From Acidomonas methanolica (GTDB lineage: Bacteria; Pseudomonadota; Alphaproteobacteria; Acetobacterales; Acetobacteraceae), in assembly GCF_004346035.1 (NCBI RefSeq), contig NZ_SLZN01000013.1, positions 1 to 64,000 of the forward strand: 64,000 bases of DNA. The letters are read 5' to 3'. The position numbers and the translations under genes were made by a program. A model generated the notes under the pieces. It had not been told where the DNA came from. It saw only the letters and a list, made by a program, of their open reading frames with translations, and did no database searches. Positions 19,031-29,068 of this stretch are shown one piece after another; the first letter of the stretch is position 1, and every line of letters starts with the position of its first letter.

Positions 19031-20197
19031 ATGACGTTGCGTGAGAGACTGACCGGCCTCTTCCGGTCCCGCCCCTCGCGCGCCGCGCGATGGGCCGTGC
19101 TGACGGGCATCCTGTTCACCGCCGGGGCCGCCTGCGCCCAGCCGGTCCGGGGGCTGTATGTGACCGGCCTTGGCGGGGCGAGCTTCAATCAGGACCAGAC
19201 GATCCGGCTCTCTCCGGTCTTTCCCAGCGGGCGCGACCACTACAATGCCGGGGTGACGGGAATCGGCGCGATCGGCTGGGGTCTGGGCAACGGCTTCCGC
19301 GTCGAGATCGAGGGCAATTACCGCAACAATCAGCTCCAGCACTTCAAATCGAGCTATTTCCCCTCCTCCACCGGCGGGCGGCAGCAGGAATACGGCGTGA
19401 TGGCCAACGCCCTTTTCGATCTCGATATCGGCAAGAGCTGGATCTACCCGTATTTCGGCGCGGGTGTCGGCTATGGCTGGCAGGCGATGAACACCTATGT
19501 CCGCGCGCCCAACAACTATTTCAGCCAGCATGTCACCGGGACGGCGGGAAATTTCGCCTATCAGGGGATATTCGGCCTGTCCTTCCCGGTGCCCTGGGTC
19601 GTGGGGCTCTCCTTCACCACGGAATATCGCTTCTGGACGATGCTCGGGCCGCAGGGGCATCACGCCACGGCGGACGGGTGCATCGGCGGATACGATCTGG
19701 CGCGCCCCTGCGGGTCCATGACGGGCAACCGCGATTCGCGGACGGATTTCAACCATTCCCTGCTTCTGGGGCTGCGCTACGAGTTCAATCCCGCTCCGCC
19801 GCCGGTCGTTCCGGCCGCCGCTCCTCCCGTCGCGCCCGCTCCGGCTCCCGCGCGGACCTATCTCGTCTTCTTCGACTGGGACCGCGCCGAACTGACGCCG
19901 CATGCGCGCGACATCGTCGCCAAGGCGGCGCAAAGCTCGACGCGGACCAGCGTGACGCGCATCGAGGTCGACGGCTATACGGATAACAGCGCGGCCCATC
20001 CCGGCCCGCGCGGCGCGGCGTACAACATGAAGCTGTCCGTCCGCCGGGCGATGACGGTGAAGGCGGAGCTGATCCGCGATGGCGTGCCGGGCGGCATCAT
20101 CACGACGCAGGGCTTCGGCGAGACGCACCCGCTGGTGGCAACGGGACCCGACACGCGCGAACCGCAGAACCGGCGTGTGGAAATCATCCTCAAATAG
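19031..20197 (+). CDS. OmpA-family outer membrane protein
   Basis: A 388-residue envelope protein. The ATG at 19031 follows ggagac and begins a signal peptide (WAVLTGILFTAGAACAQ, cleavage near residue 37). Residues 40-255 form an eight-stranded-type barrel (alternating aromatic strands such as WIYPYFGAGVGYGW). A Pro/Ala/Val-rich linker follows (about 256-275), then an OmpA C-terminal peptidoglycan-binding domain with FFDWDRAELTP, GYTDNS and PQNRRVEIIL. It anchors the outer membrane to the cell wall. The longer open frame upstream lacks any signal and is not used. Confidence 0.9.
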   Translation: MTLRERLTGLFRSRPSRAARWAVLTGILFTAGAACAQPVRGLYVTGLGGASFNQDQTIRLSPVFPSGRDHYNAGVTGIGAIGWGLGNGFRVEIEGNYRNNQLQHFKSSYFPSSTGGRQQEYGVMANALFDLDIGKSWIYPYFGAGVGYGWQAMNTYVRAPNNYFSQHVTGTAGNFAYQGIFGLSFPVPWVVGLSFTTEYRFWTMLGPQGHHATADGCIGGYDLARPCGSMTGNRDSRTDFNHSLLLGLRYEFNPAPPPVVPAAAPPVAPAPAPARTYLVFFDWDRAELTPHARDIVAKAAQSSTRTSVTRIEVDGYTDNSAAHPGPRGAAYNMKLSVRRAMTVKAELIRDGVPGGIITTQGFGETHPLVATGPDTREPQNRRVEIILK

Positions 20198-20292
20198 GCT
20201 CGCCTGCATGGGTGAACTGTCCAAAAGGACACGGCTTTGCTATATTGCCGGAAGTTTAAGCCCATGCTCTTGCAGGAAAGGAAGTAGCCGGG

Positions 20293-20739
20293 ATGTATCT
20301 ACGCCGGGATCGCACCATGATCGCTGTCGTCATCATGGTCGACGTGGCGTTCCATGCCGGACGCGCGGGCCTCGTTTCCGGAGCGGATATCGCCGAGCGG
20401 GCGGGGCTGGCGCGGCGGGGCATCGAGCCGCTCCTGCAGGCGCTGTCGCGGTCCGGCCTGCTGGACAGCGTGCGCGGCCCGCGGGGCGGGTATCGGCTGG
20501 GCCGGCCCGCACGTGACATCACCCTGGACGATGTGGTGCGGGTGGCCGCGCATGACGACGCGCCGGAAGCCGGTCCGGAAGGCCACCTGTTCGAACGGGT
20601 GATCTCACCGGGCTGGAAGAAGCTCGACGAACTCGTCGGCAAGCAGATGGCGGTCCTGACACTGGAGGAAATGGTGCGCCGGGCGGAGACCTCGGGGCTC
20701 CGCCGCCCGGTTCAGGAGCCGATCTCCTTCTCGATCTGA
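20293..20739 (+). CDS. Rrf2-family regulator lacking Fe-S cysteines
   Basis: A 148-residue protein with an N-terminal winged helix. The recognition region AGLARRGIEPLLQALSRSGLLDSVRGPRGGYRL contains the GPxGGYxL wing typical of Rrf2 proteins (IscR, NsrR, RirA). Members that sense iron-sulfur or NO carry three cysteines in the following loop; here the whole protein has none. It must therefore use another signal, or be a plain repressor. An aggaaggaag upstream serves as ribosome binding site. Downstream genes converge on it, so it is probably monocistronic. Confidence 0.75.
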   Translation: MYLRRDRTMIAVVIMVDVAFHAGRAGLVSGADIAERAGLARRGIEPLLQALSRSGLLDSVRGPRGGYRLGRPARDITLDDVVRVAAHDDAPEAGPEGHLFERVISPGWKKLDELVGKQMAVLTLEEMVRRAETSGLRRPVQEPISFSI

Positions 20740-20761
20740 GAAGACGGGATCTGAGAAGACC

Positions 20762-20782
20762 GGGCGCGCCGGGGCGCGCGCC
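20762..20782. terminator. Possible GC-rich hairpin between convergent genes
   Basis: A six-base-pair stem (ggcgcg with cgcgcc, loop of about eight bases) lies between the ends of the convergent Rrf2-like gene and the lipoprotein gene. There is no run of T on either side, so termination efficiency is doubtful. A 15-base near-perfect tandem duplication (20734-20763) overlaps the Rrf2 stop codon just before it. Confidence 0.3.
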
Positions 20783-20790
20783 GCCGGCGT

Positions 20791-21366
20791 TCAGTGATGG
20801 GTGGAATGAGACCGCGTGCGCGTCTTCTTGTGACTCGTGCTCTTGGGCGTCGGGGCGGTCACGGCCGGAACGACAGGTTTCGGCACGGGGACGCCCGTCG
20901 CGTCCACCGTCGCATCCACCGCCAGATGCGTGCGCGGCTTGCCGGGAGCGGCGATGAGGATCACGACGAACCTGTCCGGCCCCGCGTAAGCGGTGGTCGG
21001 CGTGTAATCCACCACGGTCGAATCGTCATAATTGTAGAGGAACGCCTTGCCGTGCGTCGGGGAGGGATCGACGCCGAAAGAGGCATAGCTCTTCCCGCCG
21101 GGCTGCTGGATGCGGAGCGAGCAGAGACCATCGTCGCTGCGCACCTTCATGCTGACCGACATGCTGCCGTCCGGTGCGGTCTTGACCGGAGAGGTCTGGC
21201 ACACTGCCGAGACCTTCTGATACCCGAAGGGGTTGGGCGGCGCGATATGCTGGGGCAGCGGCTTTTGCGCGCAGGCGGCGAGCGCAAGCACGGCCCCCAC
21301 GGACATACCCCTGAACACGCTCGCGCGCAGAACCGAACCTCGCACCTGAACCATGAAGAGACGCAC
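20791..21366 (-). CDS. Putative lipoprotein, unknown function
   Basis: A 191-residue protein. The N-terminus has a hydrophobic stretch ending LALAAC, a good lipobox with Cys near residue 32, so it is probably lipidated. The mature part carries two further cysteines (about residues 56 and 82) that could form a disulfide. The C-terminus is Pro/Thr-rich and then basic with many His/Arg/Ser residues (SHKKTRTRSHSTHH). I recognise no family. Internal ATG starts a few codons in are also possible. Confidence 0.6.
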   Translation of the reverse strand: MRLFMVQVRGSVLRASVFRGMSVGAVLALAACAQKPLPQHIAPPNPFGYQKVSAVCQTSPVKTAPDGSMSVSMKVRSDDGLCSLRIQQPGGKSYASFGVDPSPTHGKAFLYNYDDSTVVDYTPTTAYAGPDRFVVILIAAPGKPRTHLAVDATVDATGVPVPKPVVPAVTAPTPKSTSHKKTRTRSHSTHH

Positions 21367-21652
21367 TGCTCACTCCGCTCGAAATCATGGGCGCCGCGTC
21401 GCTACATTGACGGGCGGCAGAAGGAAAGGCTGGCCTAGCGCAACTTCGTCACGTGCGAAAGCCGTCCACCGTCAAATGACCGCGCGTTGCGGCAGGTTGA
21501 GCGATTTTTCCGGAAAATTGCGGCGCATGACGGGCGGCTGCCATTTTCCTGCCCTGATTTTTGTTGCATTATAGGGGCTTGCCTGCCGTCCTTCATGTGG
21601 CATGGAATATCCTGTACCGTTTTCCACGATTTCCCGATCCGGAGTCCCGCTG

Positions 21653-22192
21653 ATGAGCCTTCTCGCGTGGCGTCGCCCCGCCTCCCTTCTCGCCGTCATG
21701 GCGCTGGCCGCTCCTTCCGCGTTTGCCGCCACCTGCGGCGAATCGCCCGCGCATGAAGCGTTCGACGTGCAGGGCTTGAAGAGCGAGCTGATGGTGACGG
21801 CGCTCTCCTGCAATGCGCAGGATCGCTACAACGCCTTCGTCGGCAAGTTCCGCCCCAATCTCCTCGCCGAGGAAGACCGGCTGCAGGGCTATTTCCGCAC
21901 CACCTACGGCAAGAACGCCAAGAAGGAGCATGACGACTACATCACGCAGCTCGCGAATGTTCAGTCCGAGGGCGGCCTGCGCGCGGGGACGATCTTCTGC
22001 ATGCAGCGTGTGGCGATGTTCGACGAGGTGAACGCGCTGGAGAGCAATGCGGATCTCGCCCATTACGCCGAGGCGAAGGACATCGTGCAGCCGGCCTCCT
22101 ATGAAACCTGCGAGGCAAAGCCGGTCTCGGGCAGTGCACGCCACAGGGCGTCGGCCCAGTCCTCGCACGGCCGTCATCGCACGCGCGCCTGA
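21653..22192 (+). CDS. Exported protein of unknown function
   Basis: A 179-residue protein from ATG at 21653 (upstream ggagtcccgctg). The signal peptide LLAVMALAAPSAFA cleaves near residue 24. The mature region has four cysteines (CGES, SCNA, FCMQ, TCEA), fitting two disulfides in the periplasm. The C-terminus is basic (ARHRASAQSSHGRHRTRA). The sequence suggests a small, mainly helical secreted protein; I do not recognise a family. The ORF is open upstream to 21602, but the later start places the signal peptide correctly. Confidence 0.65.
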   Translation: MSLLAWRRPASLLAVMALAAPSAFAATCGESPAHEAFDVQGLKSELMVTALSCNAQDRYNAFVGKFRPNLLAEEDRLQGYFRTTYGKNAKKEHDDYITQLANVQSEGGLRAGTIFCMQRVAMFDEVNALESNADLAHYAEAKDIVQPASYETCEAKPVSGSARHRASAQSSHGRHRTRA

Positions 22193-22245
22193 GACGCGAA
22201 CAAGGACGCTTGACGACCCGCCGCGCGGGTCGGCAAGAGCGTTCC

Positions 22246-24260
<2,015 letters not shown>

Positions 24261-24264
<4 letters not shown>

Positions 24265-25181
24265 GCGTTTCGTCCGGGTCGGCGGGGGAGTCGGCGGGGA
24301 CGCCGCGTCTCGGCCATGCGGGAGCGGTGCTGTTCCTGATCGGCGGCATTTCCTCCTTCCAGATCGGCGCGGTGCTGGCCAAGGGACTGTTCCCGTTCTT
24401 CGGCGCGGCGGGAATGGTCGGGCTGCGCGTCGGACTGGCGGCGATCATCCTCGTCCTCGTGCTGCGTCCGAAAGCCGCGATCTCCCAGCCGGGCGCATGG
24501 CGGCGACTGCTGCCCTATGGCGCGTCCATCGCGATGATGAACAGCTTCTTCTATCTCGCCCTCGAACGCCTGCCGCTCGGCCTGACCGTGGCGCTGGAGT
24601 TCATGGGGCCGCTCACTCTCGCGCTGGCCGGGTCGCGCCGCATACTGGATCTGCTCTGGGCCGCGCTGGTGGCGACGGGGGTTTATCTCCTCCTGCGTCC
24701 GGAAGGCGGCCTGCCCCCGCTCGATCCGGTCGGGGTCGTCTTCGCCCTCATCAGCGGCAGCGGCTGGGTGGTCTATATCCTGACCGGCACGCGCATCGGG
24801 CGGAGCATGGCGGCCACGGAGGCGACGGCGCTCGGCATGGCCGTGGCGGGGCTCATCCTCTCGCCTCTCCTCCTCGCCGCCGTGCCGGTGGCGTTCCGTC
24901 ATCCGGTGCAGGGCGGCGAGGCGGTCTGCGTCGCCATTCTCTCCTCCGCGGTGCCGTATCTTCTCGACATGATGGCGATGCGACGGCTGAAACCGCGCGA
25001 TATGGGCATCCTCCTCAGCATGGAACCCATGCTCGGTGCGCTGTCCGGCCTCATCCTGCTGGGCGAGGTGCTCTCGGTCTCGCGCTGGGCCGGGGTGGGA
25101 TGCATCGTCGCGGCCTCAGCGGGCAATGTATTGGCCAGTCGCCGCACGACGGCGATGGAGACGCAATTGCCGCCGAACTGA
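24261..25181 (+). CDS. EamA/RhtA-type exporter
   Basis: A 306-residue drug/metabolite transporter with ten hydrophobic segments in two EamA repeats. Its sequence style (ISSFQIGAVLAKGLFPFFGAAGM near the start and SMEPMLGALSGLILLGE in the second half) is that of the RhtA threonine/homoserine exporter branch. It is coupled to parE by a four-base overlap, although the functions have no obvious link. The substrate is inferred from family resemblance only. Confidence 0.8.
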
Positions 25182-25298
25182 ACTCTACACTATACGCTTT
25201 AAAAAATACTTAATTCATTTCACCCACAACTCGCGACCCTGAAACCCGTTACCCGGTCAGGCAATGTGTCCGGGAACCAGGATCAGGAGAATCCGTCA

Positions 25299-25994
25299 AT
25301 GCGTTCAGTCCTCAGAAATGCAGCCGCAGTTTCGGCTGTTTTCGTCATGCCCTCGGCCTTTGCCGCCACGCATCAGGCCGGGCAGGTGACGCCCGCCGTC
25401 GTCGACAAGGATTTTTCGAAGCTTTCGGCGGAGGGGCAGAAGGCGTTCATCGATATTTCCGCCGCGCTCGACGCCATCGCGCAGAACAAGACGAGCGACG
25501 CCAAGACGCTGCTGGCGGACGCGCAGACGCGTCTCGCCCATGCCGCGAAGGACAGCAAGGTCTTCATCAAGGCGGAGAGCGAACTGACGCCCGCGCCGGG
25601 CGCGCCCGTTTCGCCGACGCACAAGCCGCAGGCCGCGCCGACGAGCTGGGCTCCGGTCGTCGGCTTCTACACCACCACGGAGACTCTCGCCCCCGAGAAG
25701 CAGGCGGCGCTCGGCAAGGCCAACCAGCAGGCGGCGCAGGGCAGCAAGCAGCAGGTCGCCGAGAACCTCCAACTCGTCAATGTCAACGTGGATTACACGA
25801 TCGGTCTGGCGCCCATCGCGGCCAGCTCGGCGGATGTCTATCGCGCCTCGATGCTCCTCGACGGCGGCGACACGAAGGACGCCGCGGCGGCGTTGCAGGA
25901 TGCGTTCAATACGGTGGTTTTCGTCTCGGATGACACCTTCGCGACCCTGGCGCCGCAGGGACAGCACGGGAAGCACACCGCTCACAAGGCGTAA
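25299..25994 (+). CDS. YfdX family periplasmic protein
   Basis: A 231-residue exported protein. The ATG at 25299 follows caggaga; the signal peptide ends SAFAA near residue 23. The mature part is helical with the YfdX pattern: EGQKAFIDISAALDAIAQNKTSDAKTLL split around residue 60, then a Pro-rich loop, LVNVNVDYTIGLAPI and a C-terminal ALQDAFNTVVF block. In enterobacteria yfdX belongs to an acid-response operon. Here it stands alone behind the EamA-type exporter gene with its own AT-rich upstream region (25182-25298). A role in acid or envelope stress is inference. Confidence 0.75.
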   Translation: MRSVLRNAAAVSAVFVMPSAFAATHQAGQVTPAVVDKDFSKLSAEGQKAFIDISAALDAIAQNKTSDAKTLLADAQTRLAHAAKDSKVFIKAESELTPAPGAPVSPTHKPQAAPTSWAPVVGFYTTTETLAPEKQAALGKANQQAAQGSKQQVAENLQLVNVNVDYTIGLAPIAASSADVYRASMLLDGGDTKDAAAALQDAFNTVVFVSDDTFATLAPQGQHGKHTAHKA

Positions 25995-26053
25995 GCCGCT
26001 TACGCTCATTCAGGCTTTCCGGCGAAGCGGCGTCGCCGGAAAGAACCCGCCGC

Positions 26054-27790
26054 TCAGCGCGTCCGCCCGAAGAGCCGTTCGAGTTCGGTCCGGCTCAATT
26101 TGAGCCATGTCGGGCGGCCATGCGAGCAGGTCGCGGCGCGCGGGGTGCGCTCCATCTCGCGCAGCAATGCCGACATCTCCTCGGCGTTCAGACGCCGACC
26201 GGCGCGGATGCTGCCATGACACGCCATGCGGGCGATCACCGCGTCGATCCGGCGTTCGAGCGCGCCGGTCTCGCTGGCGGCCAGAGCGGGTTCGTCCGCC
26301 AGTTCGTCCGCGAGATCGCGAATCAACCCTTGCGCGTCGCCCCCCGCCAGCAGGGCGGGCAGTGTGCGCAACAACACCGCTCCGCCCCCGAACGATTCGA
26401 GTTCCAGCCCGAGCGCCGCCAGCTCGGCGGCACGGGCGAGCAGCGCCTCCGCCTGACCGGACGGAAGATCGACGACTTCCGGCAGAAGAAGTCTCTGAGC
26501 GCGAATCTGCCCGGCCTGATGCTGGGCGAGAAGCCGCTCATGCGTGAGTCGTTCATGGGCGGCGTGCTGGTCCACAAGAACCAGATCGCCATCGGGAGCG
26601 ACGGCGATGACATAGGTGTCCAGCACCTGCGCGACGGGAGCGCCCAGCGGATGCGGCGTGTCCGCCTCGGGAGGGGCGATCTGCCGGGCGGAGGGCGCGA
26701 AGGAGCGGTGCATCTCCGCGAAACCGGCGGCCTGCCCGGCAGGGCGCGGCGCGGGCGGCGCCGGAGGGGACGGGCGATCCGGCGCGGGATAGCGGATCTG
26801 CGCGCCGCCGCCACGCAATCGGGCTGAAACGGACGCGCCGCCAGCCCCCTGGCCCAGCGCGCGCTGCACCGCGCCGATGACGAAGCCCTTCACCTCGTTC
26901 TCGTCGGCGAAGCGCAATTCGGTCTTGGCGGGATGGACATTCACGTCCACCCGCTCCATCGGCAGCGACAGATGCAGGGCCAGCACGGGCTGACGCCCCG
27001 GATCGATGACCGGCCGATAGGCGACGCGCAGCGCCGTCCGCAGAAGCGGGTCGATCACCGGCCGGCCATTGACCAGCAGGAATTGCGCGGCCGTTGTCGG
27101 GCGGGTCGCGGCCGGTCCGGCGACATAGCCCGTCAGCCGCATCTCGCCGCGCGTTTCCTCCACCGGGATCAGCGAGTCCGTCTCGCCGAGAATGGCCTGG
27201 GCCCGATCACGCGGCGACTGGGCGGGGAGATCGAGCGCCAGCCGCTCGTCCAGGGTAAGACGGAACGCGCAATGCGGCGCGGCGAGCGCGAGGCGGCGGA
27301 TGACCGCCTCGGCATGCCCCGCCTCGACGCGGGGACTCTTGAGAAACTTGCGCCGGGCGGGAGTCGCGAAGAACAGATCCTCCACCACGGCGCGGGTGCC
27401 TTTCGGGCCGGAGGACGGCGCGGGCGGCGTCACGACCCCTGCCTCCACCCGCAGGCGCCAGGCGCTGTCCGCCTCCGCCACGCGCGAGGTCAGGGCGAGT
27501 TTCGCGCTCGCGCCGATGGACGGCAGCGCCTCGCCGCGAAACCCCAGCGTGCGGATACGGACCAGCGTGTCGTCGGACAGTTTGGACGTGCAATGGCGCT
27601 CGACCGCGAGGACGAGATCCTCCGGCGTCATGCCGCAGCCGTTATCGACGATCTCGATCCGCCCGATCCCGCCCTCCGTCAGCGCGACGGTGATCCGGGT
27701 CGCGCCCGAATCGAGGGCGTTCTCGACCAGTTCCTTGATGGCGGCGGCGGGGCGCTCGATCACCTCGCCCGCCGCGATCAGGTCGATCAC
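26054..27790 (-). CDS. mutL: DNA mismatch repair protein MutL
   Basis: A protein of at least 578 residues. The GHKL ATPase domain shows ELVENALDSGATRI, DNGCGM and GFRGEALPSIG. The C-terminal domain carries DQHAAHERLTHE, ACHGSI and CSHGRP, the metal-binding motifs of MutL proteins with nicking activity. The frame begins at GTG 27790, inside the conserved N-terminal helix. Upstream in the same frame RRLSPH is also conserved-looking, but no ATG, GTG or TTG precedes it before the stop of the neighbouring lipoprotein gene. Either a rare start (an ACG is available) or the internal GTG is used. Confidence 0.93.
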   Translation of the reverse strand: MIDLIAAGEVIERPAAAIKELVENALDSGATRITVALTEGGIGRIEIVDNGCGMTPEDLVLAVERHCTSKLSDDTLVRIRTLGFRGEALPSIGASAKLALTSRVAEADSAWRLRVEAGVVTPPAPSSGPKGTRAVVEDLFFATPARRKFLKSPRVEAGHAEAVIRRLALAAPHCAFRLTLDERLALDLPAQSPRDRAQAILGETDSLIPVEETRGEMRLTGYVAGPAATRPTTAAQFLLVNGRPVIDPLLRTALRVAYRPVIDPGRQPVLALHLSLPMERVDVNVHPAKTELRFADENEVKGFVIGAVQRALGQGAGGASVSARLRGGGAQIRYPAPDRPSPPAPPAPRPAGQAAGFAEMHRSFAPSARQIAPPEADTPHPLGAPVAQVLDTYVIAVAPDGDLVLVDQHAAHERLTHERLLAQHQAGQIRAQRLLLPEVVDLPSGQAEALLARAAELAALGLELESFGGGAVLLRTLPALLAGGDAQGLIRDLADELADEPALAASETGALERRIDAVIARMACHGSIRAGRRLNAEEMSALLREMERTPRAATCSHGRPTWLKLSRTELERLFGRTR

Positions 27791-27859
27791 ATGCGGGCTG
27801 AGTCGGCGAAGGACAGGGCGATGGAGAACGGGACGATCCTGCGTCGGACGACTCCGTTC

Positions 27860-28399
27860 TCAGAAAACGCCCAGGAATTTCGAATCGGCGGCGTGAATGG
27901 TGGGCGTCGCCCCCGTGTCGGGCTTCCTGCCGAGCGCCGACTCCTTGTGCAGACGCCGGTTCTCCGCCGCGCCGTCCACGACCGACCCGGCGCTGCCGCC
28001 ATGCCAGAACATCAGGCTGTCCACGAATCCGGCCCCGGCCGCGCCGAGTTCCGCGTTTTCCGGCGCTTTCGAGGAACGGTCCACCTCACTGACCAACGTG
28101 CTCTGCCCGGCGCTGGGGGAGCCGTCGATCGGGTGCAGCGCGGCGTTCGGCGACAAGGTTTCCAGCGCCTGCATACGCGGACTCTGGTCCACCGCCGGAG
28201 GCGCCGCGCCGGGAAGGTTCAGCTTCTCCGACGGCGGCATGGAAAGGGGTGCGCGGGTCGTCACCGTGTATTCGTCCGGCGTCTCGCGCTCCAGGCTGAA
28301 AGCGCGTGAAATGTCGGAGCCGGAGCAGCCGGCGAGCATCAGGGCCGCCCCGGTCAGGGGCAGTACGATCAGACGGTGCGGGCGGACGATCTGGGCCAT
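27860..28399 (-). CDS. DUF3035 / BamF-like lipoprotein
   Basis: A 179-residue protein with a lipobox (LMLAGCSG, Cys near residue 25). After it comes the DUF3035 pattern ETPDEYTVTTRAPLSMPPSEKLNLP. In alphaproteobacteria this protein is reported as an accessory subunit of the beta-barrel assembly complex (BamF) and usually lies next to lspA, as here. It is probably attached to the outer membrane facing the periplasm. mutL follows after 69 bases in the same frame. Confidence 0.8.
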   Translation of the reverse strand: MAQIVRPHRLIVLPLTGAALMLAGCSGSDISRAFSLERETPDEYTVTTRAPLSMPPSEKLNLPGAAPPAVDQSPRMQALETLSPNAALHPIDGSPSAGQSTLVSEVDRSSKAPENAELGAAGAGFVDSLMFWHGGSAGSVVDGAAENRRLHKESALGRKPDTGATPTIHAADSKFLGVF

Positions 28400-28444
28400 G
28401 GCTTATTCCTACGCAAGCGCCGGGATTCGGACAAGTGGAGTGTT

Positions 28445-28557
28445 GGAGACTGTTTCAGGAGTCCCGCCGCTCGCGATCCGACACATGTCTTGTGCGCTCC
28501 GGCGCTCACGGCCCGCAGGGCCGCTCTCGCTGGGCGCCGGAACGTCTGAAACTGTCT
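28445..28557 (-). repeat. Structured palindromic element between lspA and bamF-like gene
   Basis: The gap is bounded by an imperfect inverted repeat (agactgtttcag at 28448-28459 against ctgaaactgtct at 28546-28557, one mismatch). Inside is a strong hairpin: ccggcgc at 28499-28505 with gcgccgg at 28534-28540, and a nested cggccc/gggccg stem at 28509-28523. On the minus-strand transcript this would fold between two genes. It could be a repetitive intergenic palindrome, an attenuator or an mRNA stabiliser. Confidence 0.45.
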
Positions 28558-28558
28558 T

Positions 28559-29068
28559 TTAGACGAGCTCGCGCGGCTTGTCCTTCTCAAAGCAGATCGT
28601 GTCGATCAGCCAGAGCGCCACGCCGCAGACGATGGCCGAATCGGCGACGTTGAAGACGTACCAGCTCCAGCCGAACGCATGGGCGTGGATGAAATCCACC
28701 ACCGCGCCGAAGCGCATCCGGTCGATCACATTGCCGATCGCCCCGCCGGCGATCCCGCCCGTGGCGATGGCGACCAGCATTTTCGGCGTGCGCGTCATGT
28801 GCCAGAGCAGGGCGATCACCGCCAGCAGGGCGATGACGCAGAACAGCACCGGGCCGGACCGGCCCAGCCCGCCGAGCATGCCGAAGGTCACGGCGTGGTT
28901 CCAGACCATGGTGAAGTTCAGGAACGGCGCGATCACCACGCTGCCGCGCGCGGGCAGGTCGAATCGGTAGAGAATCCACCATTTGCTTGCCTGGTCCGCC
29001 GCCAGCACCGCCAGCAGGACAGCGAGCCCGACGAGAATACGGCGCTGTCCGGATGCGGCGCCCGTCAT
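28559..29068 (-). CDS. lspA: Lipoprotein signal peptidase
   Basis: A 169-residue inner-membrane aspartyl protease that removes signal peptides from prolipoproteins. It has four hydrophobic helices. The two catalytic Asp motifs are GNVIDRMRFG and NVADSAIVCG. The start ATG overlaps the ileS stop by four bases; the ileS-lspA pair is common in bacteria. Its product would process the lipoprotein encoded by the next gene. Confidence 0.95.
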   Translation of the reverse strand: MTGAASGQRRILVGLAVLLAVLAADQASKWWILYRFDLPARGSVVIAPFLNFTMVWNHAVTFGMLGGLGRSGPVLFCVIALLAVIALLWHMTRTPKMLVAIATGGIAGGAIGNVIDRMRFGAVVDFIHAHAFGWSWYVFNVADSAIVCGVALWLIDTICFEKDKPRELV

